Positions 12,101-23,798 of a stretch of 64,000 nt of DNA are shown piece after piece; position 1 is the first letter of the stretch, and the number at the start of each line of letters is the position of its first letter. The notes beneath the pieces are model-generated. The model was not told the origin of the DNA. It made no database searches and saw only the letters and a program-made list of their open reading frames with translations. The stretch spans positions 95,779 to 159,778 of the forward strand of contig CDMY01000130.1 of assembly GCA_001179505.1 (NCBI GenBank), read 5' to 3'. Both the position numbers and the translations under genes were made by a program. The DNA is from Vitrella brassicaformis. Lineage: Eukaryota > Sar > Vitrellaceae.

Positions 12101-15100
12101 ATAACGCCGAGGCAATTTCAGGGACTGCTCGATTGTCTCGACAAGGTTCTGACATGGCCAAAAGGCAAGAACAATGCTGTGTGTACATGGGAGTCCTTTA
12201 TGCAGGATTGGTCAGGGTCGATCAGTTTGAGGGACTTTCGTGCGTTCATAGGGGACAAGACGGAGGAGAGGGTCGTCACTGAGACACACAGTGATGGCCT
12301 CATGAACCGCCTGTGTCGCTGCTTTGACGCACATGCAAACACTCTGCTACGGGTGAGCTGATTTGTGCAGACATCAGAGAAGGTGTGCAAGTCAGTGTAC
12401 GCATGTACGCGCATGCAGCTGTTTCTGGATCACTCTGGAGAGCTTGCACGTGACGAGTGGGTGGCGGAACTCTCGGTTTTGCCCGTGGCCTTCTCACTTC
12501 CTGGTGTGTGCGCATACAGCGCATGAATACATGTATAGAAATGTGTGTGTGAATGAATGCAGAGCTCGATCACCTATTTTGGACGATGAAGGGACCGGAG
12601 AGCGATCGCCTGACCTATGATGACTTCGTTGCGGCAATCGACCAGCATCGGCAGCTGGTATGTACATTCGTAGCTACATATACTCATGCACGTCGGTCTC
12701 GACGTGTGTTTACACAGGGAGGGGGTAAAGCGACACAGGTGCTGAGAAGGATTTGTGAGGCGATCGAGAGAGCAGGTACATCGTCGAACGTTTGTATGCG
12801 CATGATGCCGCTAACGTGCGCTTATATTCCCACGTTAAGGTGTCGATCTGTCGACGGTTTTCTCCCGCATTGACACGAGAGGCCTCGGTTACATCACCCC
12901 CTCTCAATTCGCGTCTACCCTGACCTCATTCGAGCCCTCACTCACAGACACCGACATTGTATGCACACATATGCATATGCCGAGACGTGTACACATGGTG
13001 CACATTGTGTGTGTGCAGGAGTATCTGGTGTCTCTTGCCGACAAAGATCACGACGGCGAGATTGACTTCAGAGAGTTCGCCAGACTGATGAGAGAGAGCA
13101 GCACGGACCAACAGAAGCCGCTTTTTAGGTGCGCTTTTTAGTGTGCACTCATGTGCGTCATAAATTATTCATAGGATGCCCGTCCACACAGGCTAGCCCC
13201 CCCCCTTCCCCCCCAACAGACGCAAACAGGAAGGGAGGGGGGCGCCAAAACCAACCACAAAGGTGGGTGCACAACACATAACATTCACGCACAGTTGCAC
13301 ATATCTCCATGTTTGTTTGTACGCACAGGCGAGGAGGCCCACATCGCATCCATCTGTGGCCGCATTGCCAAACGATTCATAGCCGACCAGAGAGTGGACC
13401 TCTCCTCGCTTGAAACCATGTGGTAAGTTGGTTCACGCGCCCACACGGATCCACGCGTGTGTGTGCGTGTGTGTGTGTGTGTGTGCAGGGGGCAGGGGAG
13501 CATGGATCACTTGTCACTGAGGGACTTTCTGCCCAAACTTGGAGCCAAACTGTCCGCCGATGAGGCCGACATGGTGGGTGTCGCGCGGAATATTCACTGT
13601 CACACCTAAATATCTATCCCATTTGAGCATTCATACACGTATAGCTGGCTGCCCATCTGACCAAGAGAGGGACGCGACCAGTGTCCTTTCGGCAGTTGGA
13701 GAGCCTGCTCGAGTCATCGGCAGTGAAGGCAAGTCATGCATACGCACGTGAGTACGCAAATGGTATATGTGTGCGTCCATGCGTTGATGCAGGCTACCGC
13801 CCTCGACCAATGGGCGATCGATTTCATCTCTCGGGTGAAGCAGGCTGCCCTTCGCAAAGGCACAAGCATGGAAAAGTCGCTGAACACTGGTATGTGCATG
13901 CACACATGGGGACACTTGACACACGACGGAGACAACACATAGAGACACGACTCCATCGCGTGCAGACGTGATTTCGTCTTCGGCGCTGAAGAGTGTGCTG
14001 AAGGGCGTGTGTGTGCACATGCCCGAGACACAGCTGCAGCGGCTCTGGGACGTGTGCCCGAAGGAGAGTGACGGGTACGCAGTAAACGCATCTCCATTAA
14101 TGCGAGCACAGGTCTGACGTGTACGTCTCCTGAACCACAGGACGGTGCTTCCCCCGGTGTTCTTCTCCTACTTCTCACAATCGCTGCCCTCCTACCTGTC
14201 ATCTGTTATCCCCACCGGTAGACACACACAAACACACGTCCTCGCGGATCTGCGCACTCATACGTTCTTTCAGGCAAAGGCCCCTTCGAGTTGAGACCTC
14301 CTGTGCCGCTGCGAAGGCAGCGAATCATCAAGGGCGATGAAGGAACACGTACGTATGTGTGCCTTTGCGCATTTGTAAACAAAAGATATGTTCACGTGTG
14401 CATGTATGCAGGGAGAGGAGAGCCGGCGGAGAGCGCAGTGGACAGGGAGATGGCGCATGTGCTGCTGGGCAAGATTAGACAGAGGCTGGAGCAGAGGGGA
14501 CTCACTGCTGAAAGGGCATTCAGGCTGATGGTACGAAGCGATGGACACGCAGCGCAACACACATTTCGTGCATTCATCGATGTAGGACGCTGATAAGAGT
14601 GGCTCGCTGTCGCTCGATGAGTTCACACGGTCAGACACTCATGCCCACAGGCATCGAGCATATGTAGTGGACGCATGCAGGGCACTTTCCTGTCTCCATT
14701 TGGGCCTGTCCTCTCGCGAGATCGCATCTGTGTTCTCCCTCATTGACACCAATAACAACCGCAGCATCTCTCTTGCAGGTGCGTGCCTGTCACTTTTTTG
14801 CCTTATGTGGCTATGTTGACATATGTCTGCACGGTATGTGTCCACCAGAATTCTCGCAAGCCCTGAGCACCAGCAGCCCCCCTGCTGTGACGGCCGCCTG
14901 GCTGAGACGGCTGACCGAGAGGATTCGTGGCGCCATCAGCAGAGCTGCTGTCGGGGTGGTAAGCGTGTCTCCAGATGTCGGCGTGGCGCCTACAGGAATC
15001 ACAGATGCATGTACAGGAGGACGTGTGGCGGCGATTAGCGGACGGCAAAAGCAGCATCGGCTTTGCGGAGTTTGAGAAGGTCGTGGCTTTCTGCTGATAC

Positions 15101-18100
15101 ACTCATACTGTCAAATATGTACGTGTCCGTGTTTGTATGTGCAGATGGTCCGTGCGTTTGAGCCCTCTCTGGGTGATGGTGACCTCCACCGCTACTGGTC
15201 ACTCCTCGACAAGGACCACTCAAACGCACTCGAATACGATGAATTCGCTGACGCATTCGGACCATCCACCGACGGCTACCCAAGTATAAGTACATACAAC
15301 TGCATACAGATCAATGTGTGTATACGAATGTCGCATTTCTGTCCGTCAGTTGATGTGTCTTCGGTCGATTGGCTGGTGGTGTTGGGGCGAGTGTATCTGG
15401 CGATGGAACAGAGAGGCGATTTCGCCCTTCTCGAAGCAAAGAGGTGGTTGCCACCCACAGACATACGTGAATGAGTGGACGAACATGTCTCTATGTCGGC
15501 AGCCCTCTGGCGTACGCGGACTTCCTGTCGATCTTGAGTCGCATGCAAGCTCATGTCTCACACGCAGAGGCCCAGGTGACGTTCTCTCACCTCGACACTG
15601 ATGGCGACGGCCGTATTGACACAAACGACATCAGAGAGGGCATGGATCGCGCCGACACTTGTAAGCGTATATGTACATGTATGTCTGGTCACAAGAGCAC
15701 TGTTGAACACAACGCTTCTTTTCGTCCACAGGCGAGGAGACTCAGAAAGAGCTCAACAGACTGGAGACGTCAGCAATGTGCACACACCAGAGGGAAAGTC
15801 ACATTTCGTGGTCCGTGTAGGCTGGCGATGAGAAGAGACGGCAGGAGGTTGCTGCAGTGGTTCAGCGACCGCCACCCGAGCTCTTCAATCACCGCGCAGA
15901 AATTCCTGGCCTCTCTTCTCTCTTTGGACCCCCACCTGCCCTCAAGCACGACCACACGCCTCATACACATGGCCGACAAGACAGCCAAGGGACGCATCCT
16001 ATTCATCCCATTCATCACACGCTTTGCCGGTATGTATGTCTATGGGACGTATGCGTATGCATTTGTTGTGTGTACATCAATTGCAGGCAGAGCGATCCAA
16101 GAGCCGCCAACAGCACCAGCCGTGCCCTCTGGTACGTGCACCATAGATCAAAAGGATACGTACCTGTCTATGCATCCATGTACACTAATGTACAGCAGCC
16201 ACCAGCGAGGAGATATGTGTGTTGATGGATCGTCTGGTGCGGCGGCTGGAGGGCTATCAGCTGTCCGTCACGCAGGCATTCGCCATGTACGACATCGATC
16301 AAGACGAGGTATGGACAAACATAAGGGAAAATTATCTCACAGCCGGATCGAGACATGTGAGCCCATGTCTCCCCGTCCATGGTTCAGTTGCTGAGAAAGG
16401 CCGAGTTTGCCAAGGCTCTGTGGAGCATGAACCTGAGGCTCGCTCTCGATGAGATAGAGCTGCTGTTCTCACACATCGACTCCGCACAAACCGGCCAAGT
16501 CAGCATAGGCGACCTACAGGTAAGTAAACTGACCACCTCTGCTTAGCTAACACACAAAGCATATCTTTCTGTCTCCGGTCCTTTGTTTCCTCAGCGAGCC
16601 GTGCAGGGCCACAGATCACAGAATTACGCCCAATGGGGAGAAGACATATTCCAGAGAGTGGTCGCAAGTCTCGCGCGGACGGGGCTGGAGCCAGCAAGTG
16701 CCTTGCAAAAACTTGACAGACACGGCAACGGGCTGATCGACGCCAGAGACTTCACGCGCTTTCTCAAGACATTCGAGCCATCCTTGGCCGAAGACGACCT
16801 CATTAAGTCAGAAAAAACAGACACAGCGATGCCCTGATTGTCATGTCCCTCTTGTTGCAGGCTGCTTTGTCTCGTGGACAAAGACACCAGCGGAGCCGTC
16901 GACGCAGACGAGTTCATCAAGACATTTGCCGCTGTCAGAGCGCCGTCCGTGCCTGTGCCGCGTTCGCCGACGTTCCATGACGAGGGCACATTTGTTCCGA
17001 CTCTGGCAGCCGATGATCCTTATTCGATCATCCTAGCCCGCATTCGCGGCAAGATGGCTGGCATCGAGCGGTTGGTGGCCCACGACGACAGGATCGACGC
17101 GGTGGTCTACGGGACGGTTATGAAGCGATGTGGGATAAAGCTCTCGGCAGCGGAGCTGGCGGGGCTCTTTGGTCGCCTCGACACAGACAAGGACGGCTAC
17201 ATCTCCTTGAGAGACCTGAGGGCGGCCCTGTCTGCCGCCCCCACGAGGGAGTGGGCAGATGCTCTCTTTCGCCGCATTGGTGATGCAATCGTGTACACGG
17301 GCCGGTCACTGGTGGACGAGATGCGCGAGGCGGACATCGACGGCAGGGGGGCCATCGGTTCGGGCGTCTTTCGCGGGGTGCTGAGAGGGATCGAACCAAG
17401 ACTGACGGACCAAGAGCTGGAGAATATGACGCACTACGCCAACAAAGTAAGTCCAGGAAGTGCGGGCGCATCTGTGTACTTGTGTGGAAGTGAAATGTGT
17501 GGTGTACTACTGATCAGGCCGAGGATGGTTCAATCGACATCGAGGATTCTCTGAATGCCATGGCTCGCGCAGACCCACGTACGGCCCGCCGCACACTCGA
17601 GGGAGTGGCCGGGTGTTTTGCGAAGCGCGTGAGGCAACTCCAAGACCGAAATGTTCTGGAGAGAGCATTCGCGAGGCACGACACCGCAAAGAGCGGCATC
17701 GTGACCGCATCGCAATTTGCACGAGCAATCACGTAAGCAGTCTCAATGCCGCCCATTCGCCCTCACGGAAAAGGCGCTTACGTGTACAGGTCGTTGTGGC
17801 CATCTGCGAGCGACAGCGACCTGATGCAGCTGCTCAGGTTCACTATGCGAGGCAGCACACCAACCACATGGGACCAGTTTGCATATGAGCCGTTCCTGCG
17901 ACGATTTGCGGACGACACGGGCGATTTTCATCCGGTGGCAAAAGAGGAGAGGGGCAAAGTGGCAAGACACTGCCAGCTGCTGCAGGTAAGAAGCGGAAAA
18001 GAAGAGTCCTACATGTCCCAACAAACAGAGACAGGCATGACGTCATGTATCCAGGATGCCCTTGTGGCGAGGGAGCTTTCGCTGCCAGACTTAGTGGAGG

Positions 18101-19683
18101 GCGCCTCTCTTTCTCGCGATGTCTTCGTGGACCGATTGCGCACACACCAGGTGATATCAAGACACGCACACCCACACAGATTGTGTATGAAGGTTTTTTG
18201 CAGGTGCGAGTCGACCCAGCTGCGCTTGTGTCGGTCCTGAGGCTGACGGCCATCGATGCGAGCGGCAAGATGGACACACAGGAGCTGATCCCACGATTCA
18301 ACCTTCTTCTGCGGGAGCGGGAAACCACCACGGCAGGTACGTGTACGGCCATTGACACACACGCACACTGACAAACAGACAAGCAGACGTGCGGGTGGGC
18401 GTGTGCAGAGAAGGAGAAGAAGAGGCCATTACAGCTGGCCCTCCCTGATCGCATGTGTCCCGTTGCATTGACGGAGAGCCAGCAACACGCGTTGAAGGGC
18501 ATACTGGCCAGACGAGACAAGCAGCAGGTAGGCTTTATATTAACGTACTTCCGCATTTGGACGTGAAGATGCGTGTACGGCGTGCAGACGGGCTATGTAC
18601 CATTTGACACGCTCGTGATGGCATTGTATGACGTCGGCGTGGACCTCCCGCCCTGGCGGCAGGATCAGGTATCCGCTTAAGCATATATGAATCCATACAT
18701 GTCTCCCCTCGTATGCATGTGTTTTCGGTCTCTCAGTTGAGGCGTTGGCTGGTTGAGTGCGGGGAGGGGCAGGAGCCGCATGGACACGTCTGCTATCTAC
18801 CCCTGCTGACCCCTGCCGCGCAAAAGACAGAAACTATCAGCAAGACCGCACTCACTGCCGGACAGGCGCTTCGCTTCACTGCGTCGGACATTGTGCTTTC
18901 CGGCCGTGCACGAGCATCATACACCGCTTTCCGGCTCGAGTGCGAATTTGCCAATCACATCCTCTCATCGCCGCTGATCCCTGCACCCAAGTAAGTAATG
19001 TCCATCCATATTTGTATTCGGCTTAACCTATCTATGTATCTGCAGGCGGAACTTCACCTTGTTTGCCTCGTCTCGGCTTCGAGCCGACTGGAGTGCCGAT
19101 TTTCCTCTGGCTGGCAAAGACGCCGTCGACACGGCCGATCTTCGTGAGGTGTTTATCCACTGCCGTCAGTCTATCATCTTCACCGTGTATGGCCTTCCGT
19201 ATACCCACGAGAATCTGAGCAGCAGCGGGGCGGTCACACCAACACAGCAGCAGGCACTCACCCCCACAGCCGGGGAGAGGCCAGCGACACCGCCGTCTGC
19301 CCGAGGCGGCTTGAGCGAGATGGGATTTGGGTGGGGGATTGGCGAGGGCAAGAAGGTACTTATCCATGGACACATCCCGACATGAGTATCAATGTGTGTA
19401 CGTATGATATGTGTATCTGTCGTGGCCGCCGCAGCTTGGCTCTGTGGCGCTGCGCGGGGAGACATTCAAGAGACGAGGGGCCTTGAGGGATGTCAGCAAG
19501 AGGGAGCTCGTCCTCTACTGGCCGGAAGGTGCATGCACTACTTGTACACTGGGGGGAGACACCACACACACCACGGGTATTTGCTTTGCGATGGCAGGTT
19601 CGACGCAAGATACAGCAGCTCTACGCGTGTCGTTGATCGTCTCATCGCAGAACGTCAGACGTCTGGAGAAAGCGATCAGATAG
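6109..19683 (+). CDS. RPGRIP1/RPGRIP1L-like ciliary transition-zone protein with a large EF-hand array
   Basis: Predicted scaffold of the ciliary or basal-body transition zone, by family. It has about 60 small exons; I estimate 2,600-2,800 residues. Start ATG 6109 (acidic MAHEDDGLPLDEQ), stop TAG 19681-19683. Order: coiled coil (6758-9050) with the family-like motif ERYFSVRDENNALKRH; first C2 (about 9190-9825) with ILVEFYDYDAAGTQ and VGRVDYRIRIRSPI; second C2 (10040-10770) with ALHCFVFDDT; EF-hand modules (about 10880-18340); and a terminal C2 like the RPGR-interacting domain (about 18850-19683) with FRLECEF, IIFTVYGLP, KRELVLYWPEG and ALRVSL. Animal RPGRIP1L has coiled coil-C2-C2-RID; the EF-hand array is extra. 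Exon 10739-10950 carries both C2 end and array start in one frame. Many donors read GTACGY. The family call is inferred from motif order and needs alignment; exon-level errors are likely. Confidence 0.85.
6758..9060 (+). other. Coiled-coil segment of the RPGRIP1-like gene
   Basis: About 17 short exons encode heptad-like, charged helices. Examples are LNEQIRALT followed across an intron by VKLQRLQGDLVK, EARNVQDQLDILESERKRRA, EQNERLKVRLEDRDNQ and VVDQLRLEKAQLAEEVQ. Exon 6758-6857 holds the family-like block around VRDENNALK. An exon near 7195-7250 ends in phase with the next (LLSHGGGYLRARAA then MPLPSLPSPRR), which supports one transcript. Confidence 0.75.
9193..10770 (+). other. Two RPGRIP1-type C2 domains
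   Basis: C2-1 spans ADIYIGQGQIESAVV, SCILVEFYDYDAAGT, GSMVSFPLQPDE, LHMELCVLREPGE, GRCQVPLGDIL and GRVDYRIRIRSPI. C2-2 spans the NVESISGLPPSARSYVYFEL strand pair, RVRINVSDAAALQWMSQQ, LHCFVFDDTAEDTS, LGECHASLMPLLLK and HVQARWQDIHL. The FYDYD/FYDFE and YVFDD-like signatures match the paired C2 domains of RPGRIP1 and RPGRIP1L. The usual Ca-binding aspartates of C2 are not obvious, as in that family. Confidence 0.75.
10880..18340 (+). repeat. Array of tandem EF-hand modules within the giant gene
   Basis: At least 18 EF-hand-like loops were read by eye. Clear 12-residue loops include DIDRSGRLSQHE (from 11324), DKDGSGNIDRDE (11432), DEDGSGRLERAE (12032), DKDHDGEIDFRE (13040), DADKSGSLSLDE (14586), DTDGDGRIDTND (15594), DKDTSGAVDADE (16877) and DTDKDGYISLRD (17180). 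Others are degenerate, for example DTRGLGYITPSQ and DIDGRGAIGSGV. A recurring order is a helix such as RIRRAIERTG, a first loop, a FEPSLTD-like linker, then a second loop. Intact loops would bind Ca2+; degenerate ones probably only fold. Confidence 0.85.
18850..19683 (+). other. C-terminal RID-like C2 domain of the RPGRIP1-like protein
   Basis: Read across four exons: ALRFTASDIVLSGRARASY, AFRLECEFANHILSSPLIP, NFTLFASSRLRADW, REVFIHCRQSIIFTVYGLP, a Pro/Thr-rich insert, GSVALRGETFKRRGALRD, RELVLYWPEG and DTAALRVSLIVSSQ. Strand pattern and end position match the RPGR-interacting domain at the C-terminus of RPGRIP1 and RPGRIP1L. Sequence similarity is modest and should be tested by profile search. 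Confidence 0.6.
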
Positions 19684-20191
19684 AAACCCTCTCCGCGTTT
19701 GGAGACACCACATTGTCTTCATGTTCACGTAGCTCTGTCAATACGCGTTGTTTCAAAGCTCGAATCGAGACACATGGAGGGTGAATGATTGAAACGTTAC
19801 GTGGAGCCCGGCGATACATAGTAGAGGCGAGCTTGTATGCTCATGGTCTGTACGAGGCTCCCCAGCAAGAGGTTGCTGCACGCGAGCCTCGAGAGGCGCA
19901 GGAAACGCGTCGTCCCATTGAAGTGGCTTCAATCTTCGTGTTCAGCTTAGAAGAAATGGAGAGAACAAGCTGGGAAGACGCTGAAAAAACGCGTTGAAGG
20001 AAAAACTTTCGTCTCCTAGAGATTTTCTGCATCTGTGTCCATCTGGGATACCTGTACGCTAAGCGTCGAACATCCGGACTGCGGTGTTTGACGCGGCGCG
20101 CGTCTCTAACCCAATCCACACAAAGAGGTTGGACCGGAAACGCCGCTGTGAAGAAGGCGCTCGTCTCAGTTTCAGTCTCCACAATCGAACG
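19684..20191. other. Intergenic spacer between giant gene and TVP23
   Basis: No supported exon. It contains the 3' flank of the giant gene and presumably the TVP23 promoter. A long minus-strand open frame crosses it but overlaps the plus-strand TVP23 exons and reads as non-coding antisense. Confidence 0.6.
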
Positions 20192-21323
20192 ATGGTGACA
20201 CAACGGCAAAAGGTCGGGAAGTGACCTGGCAGACGTGTGTGTGTGTGTGTGTGTGTTGATGTCTGTGCAGGGGGACGATTTGAAGTTTGTTGACTCTGAA
20301 ATGGGTGGTGTGCCGTCCACTGCACCGTCGTCAGTCGCTCCTACAGGGCGCGGCCCTGTTGGGCAGGCCGATATGGCCGAATCAACCAGCTCATCGATGG
20401 GCTTCCTCAAGACGGCCAAGCATCCCGTCGTGTGTTGCTTCCATCTGGGATTCAAACTGGCGGCTTTGATTACGTAGGTGGCAGGACAGACAAGGACGGG
20501 GAAGAGACTCACCCTGACTGTCGGTGGGTGATGGGCGTGTGTGTGTGCTGGCAGGTTTATTTTTTCTGGGATCATCTTCAGTAATTTCATCGTCAACTTT
20601 GTGGTGACGACTGTCTTCCTCGCATTCGACTTCTGGACCGTCAAGAACGTCACAGGGAGGTATGTATGCACGTAGACGGCACCGGATACACAGTGCGTGC
20701 CAGGCAGATGGCGTCGGTCTCTCTGTGCCAGGCTGTTGGTGGGCATGCGGTGGTGGAACGACATCAAGGAAGACGGGACGAGCGAATGGATATTCGAGTC
20801 ACTCACGGTGAGAGCATGCCTTGTCGAACGGGCGAGGGGATGGCTGGCCACTCCTCTGTGTCTTGTTGTCTTGGTGGGGCGGTGCGTCTGGTTGTATGTA
20901 GGACGAGCGTCAGATCAATTCGACCGACAAGAATGTGTTTTGGGCAGGTCTGTGGCTGTGGCCTGTCGCATGGGTCGTCTTCCTGTTCGTCGAAATATTC
21001 AGACTGCAATTCACATATGTGAGGCAGACAGCCAGGCGGCAGCGCCGCACGCCGATTGATGGATGCATCGCTGATCTCCTGTGTGCCTGTTCAGCTGCCG
21101 ATCCCCATTATGGGTCTCATTCTGGCGGGTTCAAACACAATCGGATACTGGAAATGCAGCAAAGGTGTGTTCACGCGGCCACGCAGACGATCTGCACAGA
21201 CCATGTGTACACAATGCGTGTGATGTGATGTGATGTGATGTCGCTGGGACAGATGCGAAAGACAAGGTGCGCCAGTGGGCTCAGCACAACGCGGTGCGGG
21301 CGGTCGTGGGCTCAGTCATCTAG
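20192..21323 (+). CDS. TVP23: TVP23/FAM18 Golgi membrane protein
   Basis: Small multi-pass membrane protein of late Golgi and endosomal vesicles, involved in membrane trafficking in yeast and animals. Seven exons join in frame: 20192-20212, 20271-20473, 20555-20659, 20732-20807, 20902-21018, 21095-21164 and 21253-21323 (stop TAG). Family blocks in order: [66 protein letters not shown], the second membrane pair [20 protein letters not shown], then [32 protein letters not shown] and the EWIFES block are diagnostic. Length (about 200 residues) fits the family. The first coding exon is only 21 nt (MVTQRQK); this start is the weakest part of the model. Confidence 0.94.
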
Positions 21324-22167
21324 CTGGTCAAGATTGGGGTCCGTGCAAAGTGTTGATAGATGAACCGAGTACATACACACGCGACGGCAGATAATTAAGA
21401 AGATATGTGGAAGCGACAGGAGAGAGAGGGGGAGGTTTTTGCGTCACCTACCTTGTGTGCATTTCTCTCTTCGTTCGTGCCCTTCTCTTCGGTCATCCCT
21501 AGCACTGACTGTCAGACCATTGGTCTTGCCGCATGCTGCGTGATTTAATTAACACCTAGTCTGTTTGTTGGCAACGTTCGCCGATCAGTTACCAATGTGC
21601 CCCATTGACCCACACAGCAAGCAGCTCAGCTCAGCTCACGCCGGCGAATTGTCTGCCACGGAACCACGCACCAACCTTGGTCCATAAATAGTGACTGTCA
21701 ACACGGAAAAAGATCACCAGTGTCCTCTTGTCACACGGAAAAAGACACATCACATGCACACATGTCTTCGGCCACAGCGACTGATGGCTCAAAAGGTGAG
21801 CATGCGCACAAGGAGGAAACAGAAAGGCAGGAAATAGCTTACACTTCACCCGTTTCTTTGCGATACACTGGGCCCTCTCTACCAACGACCCTTTTCATCA
21901 ACAACACATCAACAAAACCCTCTCTCTCTTCTCTCTTCTCTTGCGCTCCCTCCTTTGCTGTTGCTCAGACACTACTGTTGCGCCATATGTGCTACATCGA
22001 TATCCTCACACTGCCCACTATACACCCAACGGACACCGAGAAAAATGCGGCGCCGCGATCGACGAGTCAAATTAGTGACTCGTCGAGCACACGAGCGCCC
22101 CGCTGCAGCCATTCGTCCCCATCCGAGCAACACAAGAGGCATGAACGTCACATAGGATCACGTTTCT
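21324..22167. other. Intergenic spacer with one doubtful open frame
   Basis: A plus-strand open frame around 21762-22190 starts MSSATATDGSKGEHAH and is Ser/Thr/Pro-rich. It overlaps the 3' end of the minus-strand gene to its right, has no splice or domain support, and I do not call it a gene. A short TGATG repeat occurs at 21222-21240. Confidence 0.5.
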
Positions 22168-23191
22168 CTATCCGATCGCGAGTTCGTTAGGTTTGTCGCA
22201 CTCAGCCAAATCGTAGATCTCGGTGTCCACAAGGTCGTTCCAATCGGTAATGGGCTCCATGTCCCTCTCACGCACCAGCACCTTGTTGTTCTCCTACACG
22301 CACACGCACACTCAGACAGTGATACCACAGCTGAGCTTCTGTCTGTCTGTCTTTCTTTCTGTCTGTCTGTCTGTCTGTGTTGTCAGGTCCTCTCACCTCC
22401 CAAAGCTTGAACGTTTGTGGCGTCACTCGCCTTGAGACGACATCCTCATCTCGACCAGTGCGGCCGGCACGCATGTAGATCACCTTGCGAGGGGCCCGCT
22501 CTGACACGTAAGCAGACACAGATGACTGCTGTGCCTCCCCCTGGGTGCGCGTCCTTTCTGCCTCACCTCTGACAACGATGCTGCATGTGAGCGGCGAGGA
22601 GGGGTCCGTCTGCACCGTGATGCTCTCGTGTGGCATCAGGGTCTTGCCGCTCATCGTGAACACAAAGTCACGCGGGCTGTACTGATTCAGGTGGGGCTTG
22701 AATTCTTGTTTGATGTCCCCTATCATCAGATAGAGGGAACTCCGCCTCTTGACATAAGCAGGGCCCAGTGTCCTCTCGTCGGGGAGGATGACGAGCACGC
22801 AGGCATCAGTGAGAGCCACAGGGCGCATCTCGCCCATGCTGAGAGCTTGCGCCTGATGCCGACATACACGGTGGCAAAGACAGTAGGTCGGAAAGTGCCT
22901 AAGTGCAGTTGTGCTGCTGTGCTGACTGACCTGAAGGGCTGTAGGTGCGTGGCTGTCAAGGTCACCATCAGCAAGAGACCAGAGAAGAAAGTGCCGATAG
23001 GCTGAATCAGATGCTGATGCCCTCCTGAGAGCAGAATGGCCATCTCGTGATGCGGCATCGGATAGGTGTGCGGGAGCAGGCATCCACAGCAGCGGCTCCC
23101 TCCGCCGCATCGAGAGAGCAGGGACGGGCAAAAGGAGAGGAATGACAAACCATAAGCCAGAGATCACCATGATCCTCGAATTTGTCGGCAT
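22168..23191 (-). CDS. Secreted or organelle-targeted protein of unknown function
   Basis: I do not recognise the family. The start ATG at 23191 opens a clear signal peptide: ISGLWFVIPLLLPVPALS after MPTNSRIMV. An Arg/Ser/Ala-rich stretch (RRASASDSAYRHF) follows, which could be a transit peptide of a bipartite plastid leader; that is inference. A 78-bp intron (CAG/GTCAGTCAG to GGCATCAG) can be removed in frame. The mature part contains GEMRPVALTDACVLVILPDE, SSLYLMIGDIKQEFKPHL, FVFTMSGKTLMPHESITV and, across introns, RAPRKVIYMRAGRTGRDED, TPQTFKLWEENNKVLVRERD and DWNDLVDTEIYDLAECDKP. Stop TAG at 22170-22168. Length about 260 residues. Neighbours do not suggest a role. Confidence 0.65.
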
Positions 23192-23391
23192 CAGGGATGT
23201 TCAGAAATAGCAACGCCGTGAAACTCATCTGGTGGGATGTATGCCATGTTCGTACTTTGGATGTACGCACAGCTCAGTGTCGACCCCTTCACTATCCGTG
23301 TGGGGCGACACTGACCGAGTTGCCGACAGCCGGCCACACCACATGTACACACACAATGACACGCACCAAACACAGAGGACGACCGAATTCC

Positions 23392-23764
23392 CACAAGCGA
23401 CAAATATGCCTGCCTACTAGACGTGTGCACCGTCTGTCTACTTTGTCTCCTTCGTCTCCTTCCAGCGGTCCATCTGTACAGCCACCTACGCGAGCCCTCT
23501 TGCAAAGACACACCAACACGTTCACACATGCATATGTGGATACCAACGATCGTGGGAAAGGAACAAAAAGAAAAAGGAACGACAACGAATGAGACAAAGC
23601 GATTGCGTGCACAGGACGGGTGGTCCCCGGCCCTCTCATGTTAGCGCTATACATACATACACAGAACTAACTTTTACGTAGATGTTTGTCTCGTCTGTCT
23701 CTCTGTCCGCCCCACATCTGCTGTGTTTTCGGGCGGACAAATTGCCAGTCTGTCTGTCTCTCTC

Positions 23765-23798
<34 letters not shown>

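Noticed and set aside
19841-20851. 336-codon minus-strand open frame
   Set aside because: It overlaps well-supported TVP23 exons on the plus strand and contains a His/Thr stretch from a TG microsatellite.
21720-22190. Plus-strand 156-codon frame starting MSSCHTEKD
   Set aside because: Overlaps the end of the minus-strand gene, low-complexity Ser/Thr/Pro composition, no introns in an intron-rich genome and no motif.
22330-22380. CTGT repeats (also at 23751, 29484, 48036) as a dispersed mobile element
   Set aside because: They are simple microsatellites with unrelated flanks, usually within introns or 3' flanks.
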